Source: Serratia nematodiphila DZ0503SBS1 (lineage in GTDB: Bacteria; Pseudomonadota; Gammaproteobacteria; Enterobacterales; Enterobacteriaceae). Taken from it: 64,000 nucleotides of DNA. Made by a program: the position numbers and the translations under genes. Location of the stretch: assembly GCF_000738675.1 (NCBI RefSeq), contig NZ_JPUX01000001.1, positions 3,596,001-3,660,000 of the forward strand, read 5' to 3'. A model generated the notes under the pieces. It was not told where the DNA came from and made no database searches. It saw nothing but the letters and a program-made list of their open reading frames with translations. Below are positions 47,912 through 56,434 of the stretch, piece by piece; position 1 is the stretch's first letter, and every line of letters begins with the position of its first letter.

Positions 47912-49537
47912 TTATTGCACCGGCAGCCTGAAGCGCGCCATCGCTTTATCCAATCGTTCCGACTCCCCCTGCAGCAACTGCGAAGCCTCGGTCACCGCGC
48001 TCACCACGGCGCCGGTTTGCTGCGCCACCTGATTCAGCGCGGTGATGCGCGCCGTCACGTCCTGGATGCTCTCCCCTTGATTGAACGACGCCAGCGAGAT
48101 TTCCCCCATCAGCGCACTGCATTTGTTCACCAGATCGATAATTTTGCGCAGGTTACCCGTCAGCCGTTCGACCGCCTGCGAACCTTGATCGATTTGCTGC
48201 AATGAGCGACCGATCAACTGCTGAATATCGCGCGTCGAATGGCTGCTCTTTTGCGCCAGCAAGCCCACTTCTTTAGCCACGATGGCGAAACCGCGGCCGT
48301 GAACGCCGGCGTGCGCGGCCTCGATCGCCGCATTCAACGCCAGAATATGGGTCTGAAACGCCACGCTGTCGATCAGCGCGACAATGCCGCGCATCTCAGC
48401 CGATTGGTTGACGATCCCGTGCATCGAAACATTGACGGTTTGCATCATCTGCTCACCGGCGCCGGCGCACTGCCGGGCCTGTTCGGTTCGTTGGCTGGCC
48501 TGCTGCGCGTATTGGCCGTTTTCTTCCACCCGCGCCGCCAACTGCTGCACGTGCTCGGTCGCCAACTGCAGTTCCCCGTTCTGCTTCGCCGACTGTGCCG
48601 TCAACTGTCGATTGCCGTCCGCCAGCCGCTCGACGCCGTTCAGGATCCCGCTCGCCGCATCGCGCACCTCGCTTACCAGGCGCTGCAGACCGCCCTGCAT
48701 GTGGCCAATGCTGGTTTGCAGCTGACGCATCTCGCGGTTCAACGCCCGCTCAGGCGGCAGCGGCCGCGAAAGATCGCCGGCGGCCAGCACGTTGAGGTGG
48801 ACAATTGCCCGCTGCAGCGGCGCTATCACCCAGCGGGCGACGCCGAACCACACCCCCACGGCGATCAGCGCCAGCGCGGCCAATGCGCCAAGCGCAAAGG
48901 TATTGGCCTGCTCCAGCGCCGCCAATTGCCGCACGTTGACGTCATTGCCATGCTGTTCGTTCAGCGCCTGATAAGCGAGGTACTTTTCGTTGAAATCCGC
49001 CTGAAACGCCTGGATCGGCACGGCGAAAAACGCATCGATGCTGGCGCTGCTTTGCAACCCTTGCGCCTGTTCCTTCAGACCGTCATAGAACAGGCGATAA
49101 CTGTCTTTCAGAGCGCCCGCCGCTTCGGGCGCGGCCGCGCTCAAGCGCTCGAACCGGGCAAAGGCCTGCTTTGAAGCCTCCAACGCCGCCAACGATTCAT
49201 CCAGCAGGCTATGCCAACTGCCGTCGGAGCCAGTGACTTTGTCCTGCAGATAATAGATGCCCGCACGGTTCAGGGTGTCGCTGGCCGTCAGCAGCGACAG
49301 TCTGGCGCGATCCATCGTCGCCTGCTGGCGATGCAACCCGTCTCCCGTCACCAGGTTAACCTTGGCGTCGTGCAGAATAGTGGAAATAAATACGGTGGAA
49401 AACAATTGCAGCAGAGAAAATAGCGCAATAACGCAAATTACGCCGCCTAATAAGCCCATGCTCTTGCCGATGCCAAACGCGTGCGGCAGCGCTGCCGCAG
49501 GTTTTACCCGGCGGCCAAGTGTCAGTTTTATGCTCAT
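47912..49537 (-). CDS. Methyl-accepting chemotaxis protein with altered tip
   Basis: 541 residues. Transmembrane segments lie near 27-50 and 215-235, enclosing a helical periplasmic domain of about 160 residues, followed by a HAMP region and a long coiled-coil signalling domain. The hairpin tip reads FQTHILALNAAIEAAHAG instead of the usual FQTNILALNAAVEAARAG, with further changes after it (VHGRGF, VGLLAQ). There is no C-terminal NWETF-type pentapeptide, so adaptation would need help from other receptors. Ligand unknown. Confidence 0.88.
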   Translation of the reverse strand: MSIKLTLGRRVKPAAALPHAFGIGKSMGLLGGVICVIALFSLLQLFSTVFISTILHDAKVNLVTGDGLHRQQATMDRARLSLLTASDTLNRAGIYYLQDKVTGSDGSWHSLLDESLAALEASKQAFARFERLSAAAPEAAGALKDSYRLFYDGLKEQAQGLQSSASIDAFFAVPIQAFQADFNEKYLAYQALNEQHGNDVNVRQLAALEQANTFALGALAALALIAVGVWFGVARWVIAPLQRAIVHLNVLAAGDLSRPLPPERALNREMRQLQTSIGHMQGGLQRLVSEVRDAASGILNGVERLADGNRQLTAQSAKQNGELQLATEHVQQLAARVEENGQYAQQASQRTEQARQCAGAGEQMMQTVNVSMHGIVNQSAEMRGIVALIDSVAFQTHILALNAAIEAAHAGVHGRGFAIVAKEVGLLAQKSSHSTRDIQQLIGRSLQQIDQGSQAVERLTGNLRKIIDLVNKCSALMGEISLASFNQGESIQDVTARITALNQVAQQTGAVVSAVTEASQLLQGESERLDKAMARFRLPVQ

Positions 49538-49872
49538 GATTTTTAGTCAGTAATGCCAGAATGCCGCGAGTCTAACGCGCATTTATGACACGACTATTTC
49601 AGCCTGCTTTGTGTCGCCCCCGCAAACCAGGGCGACTCAATAATCGGAATTTCTCGTCAACGCTCATTTTTATTTCTTGACTTGTTCAATACCGGATTTA
49701 TAGTTTTCCCATTAAACAAGAAACAAAGTTTCATATATTAACCGAAAATGAATTTAATATATGAAACGCACAATGAAACGTCTCAAATATAAAACAAACG
49801 AGCAACATCGCCTTATTCACAGGTAAACCCCGCTCGTCTTAATAAAAACAAAACATTCACCAGGGGCCAGGC
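49538..49872. other. Gap between chemoreceptor and porin genes
   Basis: 335 AT-rich bases with no gene. It must contain both divergent promoters. The only structure I see is the long inverted repeat at 49728-49767. Confidence 0.5.
49728..49767. promoter_or_regulatory. Long inverted repeat upstream of the porin gene
   Basis: Perfect 14-base arms (GTTTCATATATTAA and its complement) with a 12-base spacer, about 105 bases before the porin start. A further ATGAAAC half-site follows at 49773-49779. It is AT-rich and may be an operator for a dimeric regulator. Confidence 0.6.
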
Positions 49873-51111
49873 ATGCGCAAGATCACTCTTTGTTTTTTTC
49901 TTGTTTCACCAGCGAGTTACGCGACTGCCGTCGCATTACCCAGCGATGCGGCTGCCACCGTGGCGCCGGTAAAAAAAAACCGCCCGGTCTTTCCGCATAT
50001 TCATTGGCAAAGCGAGGATAATAAAAAGAATATTGACATCGGCGGTGCGCTGCGCGCCAATTATCGCTATGAAGACTGGCGCAGCAGCAATTATCGGCAT
50101 CCGCCGCATTTACGCTTTGACGCCTTTCGCATCGATGCCGCCGGCCAGATAAACGACGCGTTTTTCGATAGCGGATTCTGGTTTCAGGATCGGCGCAAAT
50201 ACGCCATCGACCGCGCCTATGTCGGCTACCACCTGTCTGAGCGCTCCACCGTGCAGTTGGGCGCGCCGTTCAAACCGTTCGGCCTGATGCCCTATCCGCA
50301 GTTCGGCTGGTCGTACGGCATTCCGTTTTACCTCGGCTTTGGCGTCAACACCGGGCTCGGCGCCAAATACCAATACCAACGGGGCGATTGGGCCTTCGAC
50401 GCCGCCTACTACCCGCGCATGATGCCGACCGGCGTGCGTTACGCCCCCGACGTCGCCAGCTACGACGATCTGAAGAACACCAATTTTGCCTCACAGCATC
50501 TGCAGCGCAACGAAAAACGCGATCAGGTAAACCTGCGGCTGACGCGGGCTTTCCACCAGGGCGGCTGGGACAATGAGCTCGGCGGTTCGCTGGCGGCTTC
50601 ACGGCTCTACAACCAGGCGACCGGCGATAACGGCAGCTTCTGGGCGGCGGGCCTGCATACGCTGGTGAATCGGGATGCCTGGCATCTGTCCGGCCAGGTG
50701 ATCCGCTACGGTTACGATGCCAAAGGCCCGGCCGGCGCCAGCAATTCGGTGATCCTGATGGGCGGCAACGGCCTGACGCCGGCCTATCTGATCCCGTCGC
50801 AGGCCACCACTGCCGCCATCAACCTGGCGCGCGACGTCGAGGTGCCCTGGGGACCGGTGAAAAAGCTACGCTTCTACAACGACTACAGCGTGCTCTGGAA
50901 GGACAGGCACGGCGACTCCGACTCCAAAATGAATACGCTCGGGGTGCAGGTGTTCGCCATGCCGGTGATGCTGTGGGTGGATCTGACCTGGGCGCAGAAC
51001 GCCAATCCGTGGGGCGGCGTGGAAAACGCCACCGGCTGGACCGGCACCCAGTCCTCCGGCAGCAATAAATGGTATTTTCGCACCAACGTAAACATCGGTT
51101 ACTACTTCTGA
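49873..51111 (+). CDS. Outer membrane beta-barrel porin
   Basis: 412 residues. The N-terminal 20-24 residues (RKITLCFFLVSPASYATAVA) are a signal peptide. The rest alternates polar and aromatic residues as in beta strands (IDIGGALRANYRYEDW, AFDAAYYPRMMP, KKLRFYNDYSVLWKD) and ends in NVNIGYYF, with a terminal phenylalanine as required for outer membrane assembly. It resembles OprO/P-like or carbohydrate-type porins only loosely. CAGGGG precedes the ATG. Substrate unknown. Confidence 0.8.
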   Translation: MRKITLCFFLVSPASYATAVALPSDAAATVAPVKKNRPVFPHIHWQSEDNKKNIDIGGALRANYRYEDWRSSNYRHPPHLRFDAFRIDAAGQINDAFFDSGFWFQDRRKYAIDRAYVGYHLSERSTVQLGAPFKPFGLMPYPQFGWSYGIPFYLGFGVNTGLGAKYQYQRGDWAFDAAYYPRMMPTGVRYAPDVASYDDLKNTNFASQHLQRNEKRDQVNLRLTRAFHQGGWDNELGGSLAASRLYNQATGDNGSFWAAGLHTLVNRDAWHLSGQVIRYGYDAKGPAGASNSVILMGGNGLTPAYLIPSQATTAAINLARDVEVPWGPVKKLRFYNDYSVLWKDRHGDSDSKMNTLGVQVFAMPVMLWVDLTWAQNANPWGGVENATGWTGTQSSGSNKWYFRTNVNIGYYF

Positions 51112-51157
51112 GCGCGGCGGGTTCTACACTGAAGTATCGCCGTCAACCGGAGAAATC

Positions 51158-51556
51158 ATGATGCTGAGCGCGCAAACGCTGCATGTCGCCATCAACCGCC
51201 CCTGTGACGAGGTGTACGCCTTTCTCAGCCGCCCGGAAAACTTCCCGTTGTGGGCCAAAGGATTAGCCAATAGCTTACGGCGGGAAGGTGAAGATTGGAT
51301 GGCGGAGACCCCGCAGGGGCGGATCCGCATTCGATTTAGCGCGCCCAATGCCTTCGGCGTGCTGGATCATTGGGTGACGCTGCCGGACGGCGGCGTAGTC
51401 TACGTGCCGCTGCGCGCGCTCGCCAACCGACAAGGCGCCGAGGTGATCTTCACCCTGTTCCGCCAGCCGGACATGGACGACGCGCTGTTCGCCCGCGACG
51501 TCGGGCTGGTGAACGCCGATCTGCAGGCGCTGAAGCGCCTGCTGGAATCGCGCTAA
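51158..51556 (+). CDS. SRPBCC-family (START/polyketide-cyclase-like) protein
   Basis: 132 residues. LHVAINRPCDEVYAFLSRPENFPLWAKGLA is the opening of an SRPBCC fold, with a ligand cavity predicted by family. No partner genes suggest the ligand. It lies between the porin and the convergent PBP3-like gene. Confidence 0.82.
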   Translation: MMLSAQTLHVAINRPCDEVYAFLSRPENFPLWAKGLANSLRREGEDWMAETPQGRIRIRFSAPNAFGVLDHWVTLPDGGVVYVPLRALANRQGAEVIFTLFRQPDMDDALFARDVGLVNADLQALKRLLESR

Positions 51557-51562
51557 TCCCCC

Positions 51563-53281
51563 TTACCCCTTGACCGACGACACCACGTTAAGCGGCTGGG
51601 CATCCGGCAGAATATTCATGTGCTCCAGCACCTGGGCCATGATCTTGCCAAACACCGGTCCGGCCACCGAACCGCCGAAGTGCTTGCCGGCTTTCGGGTT
51701 GTTGACCATCACCACCAGCGCCACCTGCGGATCGCTGGCCGGCGCCACGCCGGCGGTGTAGTTGATGTAGCCGCCATCGTATTTGCCGCTCGGGCCCATT
51801 TTCTCGGCAGTACCGGTTTTGATCGCCAGCCGGTAGCCCGGCACTGCGGCGCTCACCCCGCTGCCGCCCGGCAAGGCGTCGCTCTCCATCATATGCACCA
51901 CGGACCGAACCGTATCCGCCGGCAGAATACGTTGCCCCATCACCGGCGGCGTCACCTTGGTGATCGACAGCGGCCGATAAATGCCAAAGGAACCGATCGC
52001 GGCATACTCGCGCGCCATCTGCAGCGGCGTCACGCGCAGCCCATAGCCGAAAGAGAAGGTAGCGCGTTCGATATCGGCCCAGCGTTCGCGATGCTGCGGC
52101 AGATAGCCGCTGCTCTCGTTGCCGATGCCGAGCTCGGTTGGTCGCCCCAGGCCAAAGCTGCGGTAGACCGCCGGCAGCACCGTGGCCGGCAGCGCCAGCG
52201 CAATGTGCGATACCGCGATGTCGCTCGATTTTTGCAGCACGCCGGTGATGGTCAGTTTCGACCAATGGCCGACGTCTTTGATCAGGTGACCGTTCACCCG
52301 ATACGGCGTGGTGTCCAGCACCGTATCCGGCCGGATCAGCTTATGCTCCAGCCCCACCATTACCACCACCGGTTTCACCGTCGAGCCCGGTTCGAAGCTG
52401 TCGCTGCTGCACACGTTGCGAATATCCTTCGCCGGGGTGCTGCCATAGTTGTTCGGGTTGAACGACGGGTAGCTGGCCATGCCGAGGACCTCGCCGGTGT
52501 CGATCTTGACCAGCACCGCACAGCCGGAGTCGGCCTGGTTAGCCACCACGCCGTCGCGGATCTGCGCATAGAGCACGTACTGAATAAATTTATCGATGCT
52601 GAGCGTCACGTTCGGCGGCGGCACCGGATCCACGCTTTTAAGCACGCCGATCACCGCGCCGCTGCCGTCCTTCTGATAGACCCGCAGGCCGTTTTTGCCC
52701 TGCAACAGCGGGTTGAAACCCAGCTCAATGCCCTCCAGCCCCTGATTGTCCTGGCCGACGATGCCGATCAGCCCGGCGGCGTCCTGGCCCATCGGATAAA
52801 AGCGGCTGAAATCCTGCTCGGTGCTGACGCCGGTCAGGTGCAGCTTACTGATGTAGGCGGCGTTATCGTCCTCCACCTTGCGCGCCAGATAAACGAAGCG
52901 TTTGCGCGCGTTGCTCTGGATCAGGTGCTGGATGTCCGCCAGCGGGATCTTCAGCACGTTGGCCATGCTCTGCCAGCGTTCGTTGCCGGTATCGGTCTGG
53001 GTATCGAGAATATGCTTCGGATCCAGCACGATGTCTTTGGACGACACGCTGACCGCCAGCGCCTCATCGTTGCGATCGGTGATCATGGCGCGGTTGGTCG
53101 GCACCACCTGGGTGCGGATCGAACGCTGGTCAGCCTGGTTGGCCAACTGCTGGTGTTCCAGCAGTTGCAGGTAGCCGACCCTGAACGCCAACAGAAAAAA
53201 ACAGACCAGCATGCCGGCGCAGATCCAGCCGAAACGAACTGTGGAATAGGTTTTACCGCTCTTTTTGGTCGATGGCGCCAC
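51563..53281 (-). CDS. PBP3 (FtsI)-like transpeptidase paralog
   Basis: 572 residues. One membrane anchor at about 17-38, a pedestal domain, then the transpeptidase: SxxK is STVK at 300-303, the KTGT motif is at 488-491. The SxN motif reads SSD at 352-354, where E. coli PBP3 has SSN, a notable change in the active site. It makes septal cross-links in the periplasm. The ftsI of the division cluster is elsewhere, so this is a second copy, like the acid-active PBP3SAL of Salmonella. It is downstream of a PBP2-like gene on the same strand, 107 bases apart. Confidence 0.9.
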   Translation of the reverse strand: MAPSTKKSGKTYSTVRFGWICAGMLVCFFLLAFRVGYLQLLEHQQLANQADQRSIRTQVVPTNRAMITDRNDEALAVSVSSKDIVLDPKHILDTQTDTGNERWQSMANVLKIPLADIQHLIQSNARKRFVYLARKVEDDNAAYISKLHLTGVSTEQDFSRFYPMGQDAAGLIGIVGQDNQGLEGIELGFNPLLQGKNGLRVYQKDGSGAVIGVLKSVDPVPPPNVTLSIDKFIQYVLYAQIRDGVVANQADSGCAVLVKIDTGEVLGMASYPSFNPNNYGSTPAKDIRNVCSSDSFEPGSTVKPVVVMVGLEHKLIRPDTVLDTTPYRVNGHLIKDVGHWSKLTITGVLQKSSDIAVSHIALALPATVLPAVYRSFGLGRPTELGIGNESSGYLPQHRERWADIERATFSFGYGLRVTPLQMAREYAAIGSFGIYRPLSITKVTPPVMGQRILPADTVRSVVHMMESDALPGGSGVSAAVPGYRLAIKTGTAEKMGPSGKYDGGYINYTAGVAPASDPQVALVVMVNNPKAGKHFGGSVAGPVFGKIMAQVLEHMNILPDAQPLNVVSSVKG

Positions 53282-53388
53282 TGTTGTGTTAACCCTACGT
53301 TTTTATTCAGTTTATGGTGTTATTTCAGTCTACCTTGCCGGAAATGGTCAGGAGATTGCAGTTTGTAAGAAAGTAAAAACAAACCGCA

Positions 53389-55314
53389 TCACCGTTGCAC
53401 ATCCGCGCTGTCGTTTAACTGCGGTTTACTTTGCGGCGTATCGCCGGGCTGTGGCGCGTTGGCCGGGTCAAAAATGTGGTCGAGGATCGCGCGCGCGGTC
53501 GGCCCCGCCACCACGCCGTCGCCGCCGCCGTTTTCCAGGATCAGCGCCATCGCCACCCGGGGATTTTTGTAGGGCGCAAACAGCGTATAAAAGATGTGAT
53601 CGCGCAGCCGCACCGGGATCATTTTGGCGTTGTAAGTCTGGTTTTGCTTCAGGCTGAACACTTGCGAGGTGCCGGATTTGGCGGCGATCTGATACGGCGC
53701 GGTGTGGAACAGCTTGTAACCGGTGCCGTTCGGCAAGTTGGCCATGCCGTACATGCCGTTGCGCACGATGCCCCAGTAAGGCGAGTTGGGATCGCCGATC
53801 TGCGCCGTTTGCGCCGGCGGCTGGTAGCGCGTCACCCGGTTGCCCTGCTGCAGCGAATACAACAGATGCGGCGTTTTCACCCGGCCGTTGTTGAGCAGCG
53901 TGCTCAAGGCTTTCACCATCTGGATCGGCGTCGCCACCCAATACCCCTGGCCGATGCCCACCGAGACCGTATCCCCCTGATACCAGCCCTTTTTGTGCAC
54001 CTTCAGCTTCCAGTCGCGGCTCGGCAGCACGCCGCGGTACTCTTCGTTCAGATCGATGCCGGTCGACTGGCCGTAACCGAACTGGCTCAGCCAGTGGTGA
54101 ATGCGATCGATGCCCATCTCATACGCCACCTGATAAAAGAAGGTGTCGGCGGACTCTTCAATCGCTTTGGTGACGTTGAGCATGCCGTGGCCGGTTTTCA
54201 GCCAGTCGCGGTAGCGCCGCTCGGTGCCGGGCAGCGTCCAGGTCGGCGCGCCGAAAAAGGTGGTGGCGGGCGTGATCACCCCGGCGAACAGCGCCGAAAC
54301 GGCCATGTAGGGCTTCACCGTGGAAGCCGGCGGGTACAACCCCTGGGTAACGCGGTTGATGAGCGGCAGATCCGGGTTGCGGAGCAGCGCCTTATAGGCC
54401 TGATAGCCGATGCCTTTGACGAAGGGATTGGGATCGTAACTGGGGCTGGAGACCATCGCCAGAATGCCGCCGTCGCGCGGATCTTCCACCACCACCGCGG
54501 CGCGTTGCCCCTTCAGCACTGATTCGATGTACTGCTGCAGCGGCAGATCCAGCGTCAGGTAAATGTTTTTGCCGGCCTTCGGCGGCTGTTCCTTCAGCAA
54601 GCGGATCACCCTCCCATGGTTATCCACCTCCACCTCCTGATAACCGGTGGTGCCATGCAGTTCGGATTCGTAATAGGCCTCGATACCCTGTTTGCCGATA
54701 TTGCGGTCGGCGGCGTAGTTCTCGCTCAGGCCGGCCTTGTCCAGGCGCTTGAGATCGCTGTCGTTGATCTTCGACACATAGCCCAGCACGTGCGCCAGCT
54801 GGGCGCCGTAAGGATATTCACGCTGCTGATAGGTATCGATGGTCACCCCGTCGAAACGGTATTGATTGACGGCAAAGCGCGCCACCTCAGTGTCGCTCAG
54901 CCCGGTTTTTAGCGTCACCGGCTTGTAGCGGCTGTTGTGGCGCATATCGTCACGAAACGCGCTGATGTCTTCCGGCGTCAGATCGACGATCGGCGTCAGC
55001 GCCTGCAGCAGCGCCGCCATGTCGGTGATTTTGCTGGGCGTGATTTCGACACGATACAGTGTCACGTTTCGCACCAGCGGAGTGCCATTGCGATCGAAGA
55101 TTAACCCGCGGCTGGGGGCGAGCGGCAGCATCTTGATGTCGTTCTGGTTGGAACGCGTCTGGTAAAAGCCGTGCTGGCGGATTTGCAGCCGGTAGAGGTT
55201 AACGATCAGCGCGCCGAAGCAGACCACCACCAGCGCCAGCGCTACGCCTGCCCGGCGGATAAACAGCCTCTCTTCCGCAGAGTGGTCGCGAATTTTTTCT
55301 TTTAACAGGGCCAT
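53389..55314 (-). CDS. PBP2 (MrdA)-like transpeptidase paralog
   Basis: 641 residues. Membrane anchor at about 21-42; pedestal with RGLIFDRNGTPL and QREYPYG; transpeptidase motifs STVK at 331-334, SAD at 388-390 and KSGT at 546-549. These match elongation-type PBP2. The housekeeping mrdA lies next to rodA; no rodA is here, so this is a paralog similar in kind to Salmonella PBP2SAL. Paired with the PBP3-like gene it could support growth and division under special conditions such as acid. Confidence 0.9.
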   Translation of the reverse strand: MALLKEKIRDHSAEERLFIRRAGVALALVVVCFGALIVNLYRLQIRQHGFYQTRSNQNDIKMLPLAPSRGLIFDRNGTPLVRNVTLYRVEITPSKITDMAALLQALTPIVDLTPEDISAFRDDMRHNSRYKPVTLKTGLSDTEVARFAVNQYRFDGVTIDTYQQREYPYGAQLAHVLGYVSKINDSDLKRLDKAGLSENYAADRNIGKQGIEAYYESELHGTTGYQEVEVDNHGRVIRLLKEQPPKAGKNIYLTLDLPLQQYIESVLKGQRAAVVVEDPRDGGILAMVSSPSYDPNPFVKGIGYQAYKALLRNPDLPLINRVTQGLYPPASTVKPYMAVSALFAGVITPATTFFGAPTWTLPGTERRYRDWLKTGHGMLNVTKAIEESADTFFYQVAYEMGIDRIHHWLSQFGYGQSTGIDLNEEYRGVLPSRDWKLKVHKKGWYQGDTVSVGIGQGYWVATPIQMVKALSTLLNNGRVKTPHLLYSLQQGNRVTRYQPPAQTAQIGDPNSPYWGIVRNGMYGMANLPNGTGYKLFHTAPYQIAAKSGTSQVFSLKQNQTYNAKMIPVRLRDHIFYTLFAPYKNPRVAMALILENGGGDGVVAGPTARAILDHIFDPANAPQPGDTPQSKPQLNDSADVQR

Positions 55315-55513
55315 GCGGTGCCGGTACCTTTTGCGTCACATTTCCCCGTAAAATCAGGGAACTGAAAAGCCGGCAAGCATAGCGTTATCGGGCGCGCCGC
55401 CCCATGAAAAGGTTGCTAATGAAATGGCATAACTGTTTCAGCATATTGGAATGTTACCGTCGGCGTTTTTTTCACCGCGCGCCCCATTGAGCCGCCGTTC
55501 GCCCCAATGCTAC

Positions 55514-55533
55514 AATGTGATCTGAATCACATT
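55514..55533. promoter_or_regulatory. Perfect CRP-type site
   Basis: AATGTGAT-N4-ATCACATT, containing exact TGTGA-N6-TCACA. It lies 76 bases before the small membrane protein gene at 55609 and 200 bases from the divergent PBP2-like start; it could act on either. Confidence 0.65.
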
Positions 55534-55608
55534 ATTCCCGTTATTCCCCCGCATTTCCCTGTCGGCGCCCTGCCGGATGCGGCTTTTTGTTACATAGGAT
55601 CGAGTTCG

Positions 55609-55890
55609 ATGAGTACCATTGCCACCGGTTTAGTCATGATGCGCTGGGAGTTGCTGAGCGCCGTGATGATGTTCTTCGCCAGCCAGTTAAACGTCGTTTG
55701 CCGTAAAACCAGCCGCAACGGCATGGCGTTCATGTTCAGCAGCCTGGGCCTGTTTACCGCCTGCTGGTTCGTGATGGGCCTGATGGGCATCCACCTCACC
55801 CTGGAAGCCTTCACCCAATTCTGGTCATCGGCCTGGGATCGCTACGTGGACGTCGTCAGCACCATGCCGGCCGATTGGCCGATGCCGTAA
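55609..55890 (+). CDS. Small two-helix membrane protein of unknown function
   Basis: 93 residues from the ATG at 55609 (MSTIATGLVMMRWELL); AGGAT lies about ten bases upstream. Two hydrophobic segments (about 11-27 and 42-62) with a basic loop CRKTSRNG between, then an aromatic, acidic C terminus ending ADWPMP. I do not recognise the family. The perfect CRP site upstream suggests carbon-source control. Confidence 0.7.
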   Translation: MSTIATGLVMMRWELLSAVMMFFASQLNVVCRKTSRNGMAFMFSSLGLFTACWFVMGLMGIHLTLEAFTQFWSSAWDRYVDVVSTMPADWPMP

Positions 55891-55927
55891 CCTCGCTGCA
55901 CGGGCGGCGCATCTGCCGCCCCGCCGA

Positions 55928-56377
55928 TTATTCCGCGTCCGTTGACGGCGCCGCCGCCAGCCGCGCCATCAACGCCCCCGCTTCGATCAGCTGCGCCTGT
56001 TCTTGCTCCGTTAAACAGCTTTCCATCGCCGCCAGCAGCCACGCCTCGCGCCGGGTGCGGCTTTGCTGCAACAGCCCCAGCCCGGCGGGCGTCAGGCGCA
56101 CCCGCACCCGGCGTTTGTCTTCAGCATCCGGCGTGCGCACCAGCAGCCCATCGGCCTCCAGCTCGCGCAAGGCGGCCGCCAGGTTAGAGGAACGCATGCG
56201 CTCCGACTCCGCCAGCAGCGACGGCGTCGCCTCGCCGCCGTGGCGATCGATAGCTCCCAGCAGCATCAACTGGGCCCAGGATTTTTCGTCGCTGCGCGAC
56301 TCGCGCCGCAAACGGCGCACCAGCGACATTAACTGCGTGCGCAGCAGCGTCACGTCTTCAGGATGATCTTTTTTCAT
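55928..56377 (-). CDS. MarR-family transcriptional regulator
   Basis: 149 residues if started at MKKDHPEDV (56377); three codons more are open upstream and the choice is unsure. The winged helix is ATPSLLAESERMRSSNLAAALRELEADGLLVRTPDAEDKRRVRVRLTPAG, a standard MarR domain with the DxRR wing. It may control the adjacent FUSC/isochorismatase-like pair, which lies upstream on the same strand. Confidence 0.87.
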   Translation of the reverse strand: MKKDHPEDVTLLRTQLMSLVRRLRRESRSDEKSWAQLMLLGAIDRHGGEATPSLLAESERMRSSNLAAALRELEADGLLVRTPDAEDKRRVRVRLTPAGLGLLQQSRTRREAWLLAAMESCLTEQEQAQLIEAGALMARLAAAPSTDAE

Positions 56378-56434
56378 TGGCATCAATAGATAACGATAGA
56401 TTTGTCCGTACTTTCACACCGAGACCGGGAACGG

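Noticed and set aside
51620..53368. 582-codon plus-strand frame
   Set aside because: Antisense shadow of the PBP3-like gene, with the usual His/Arg/Gln-rich composition.
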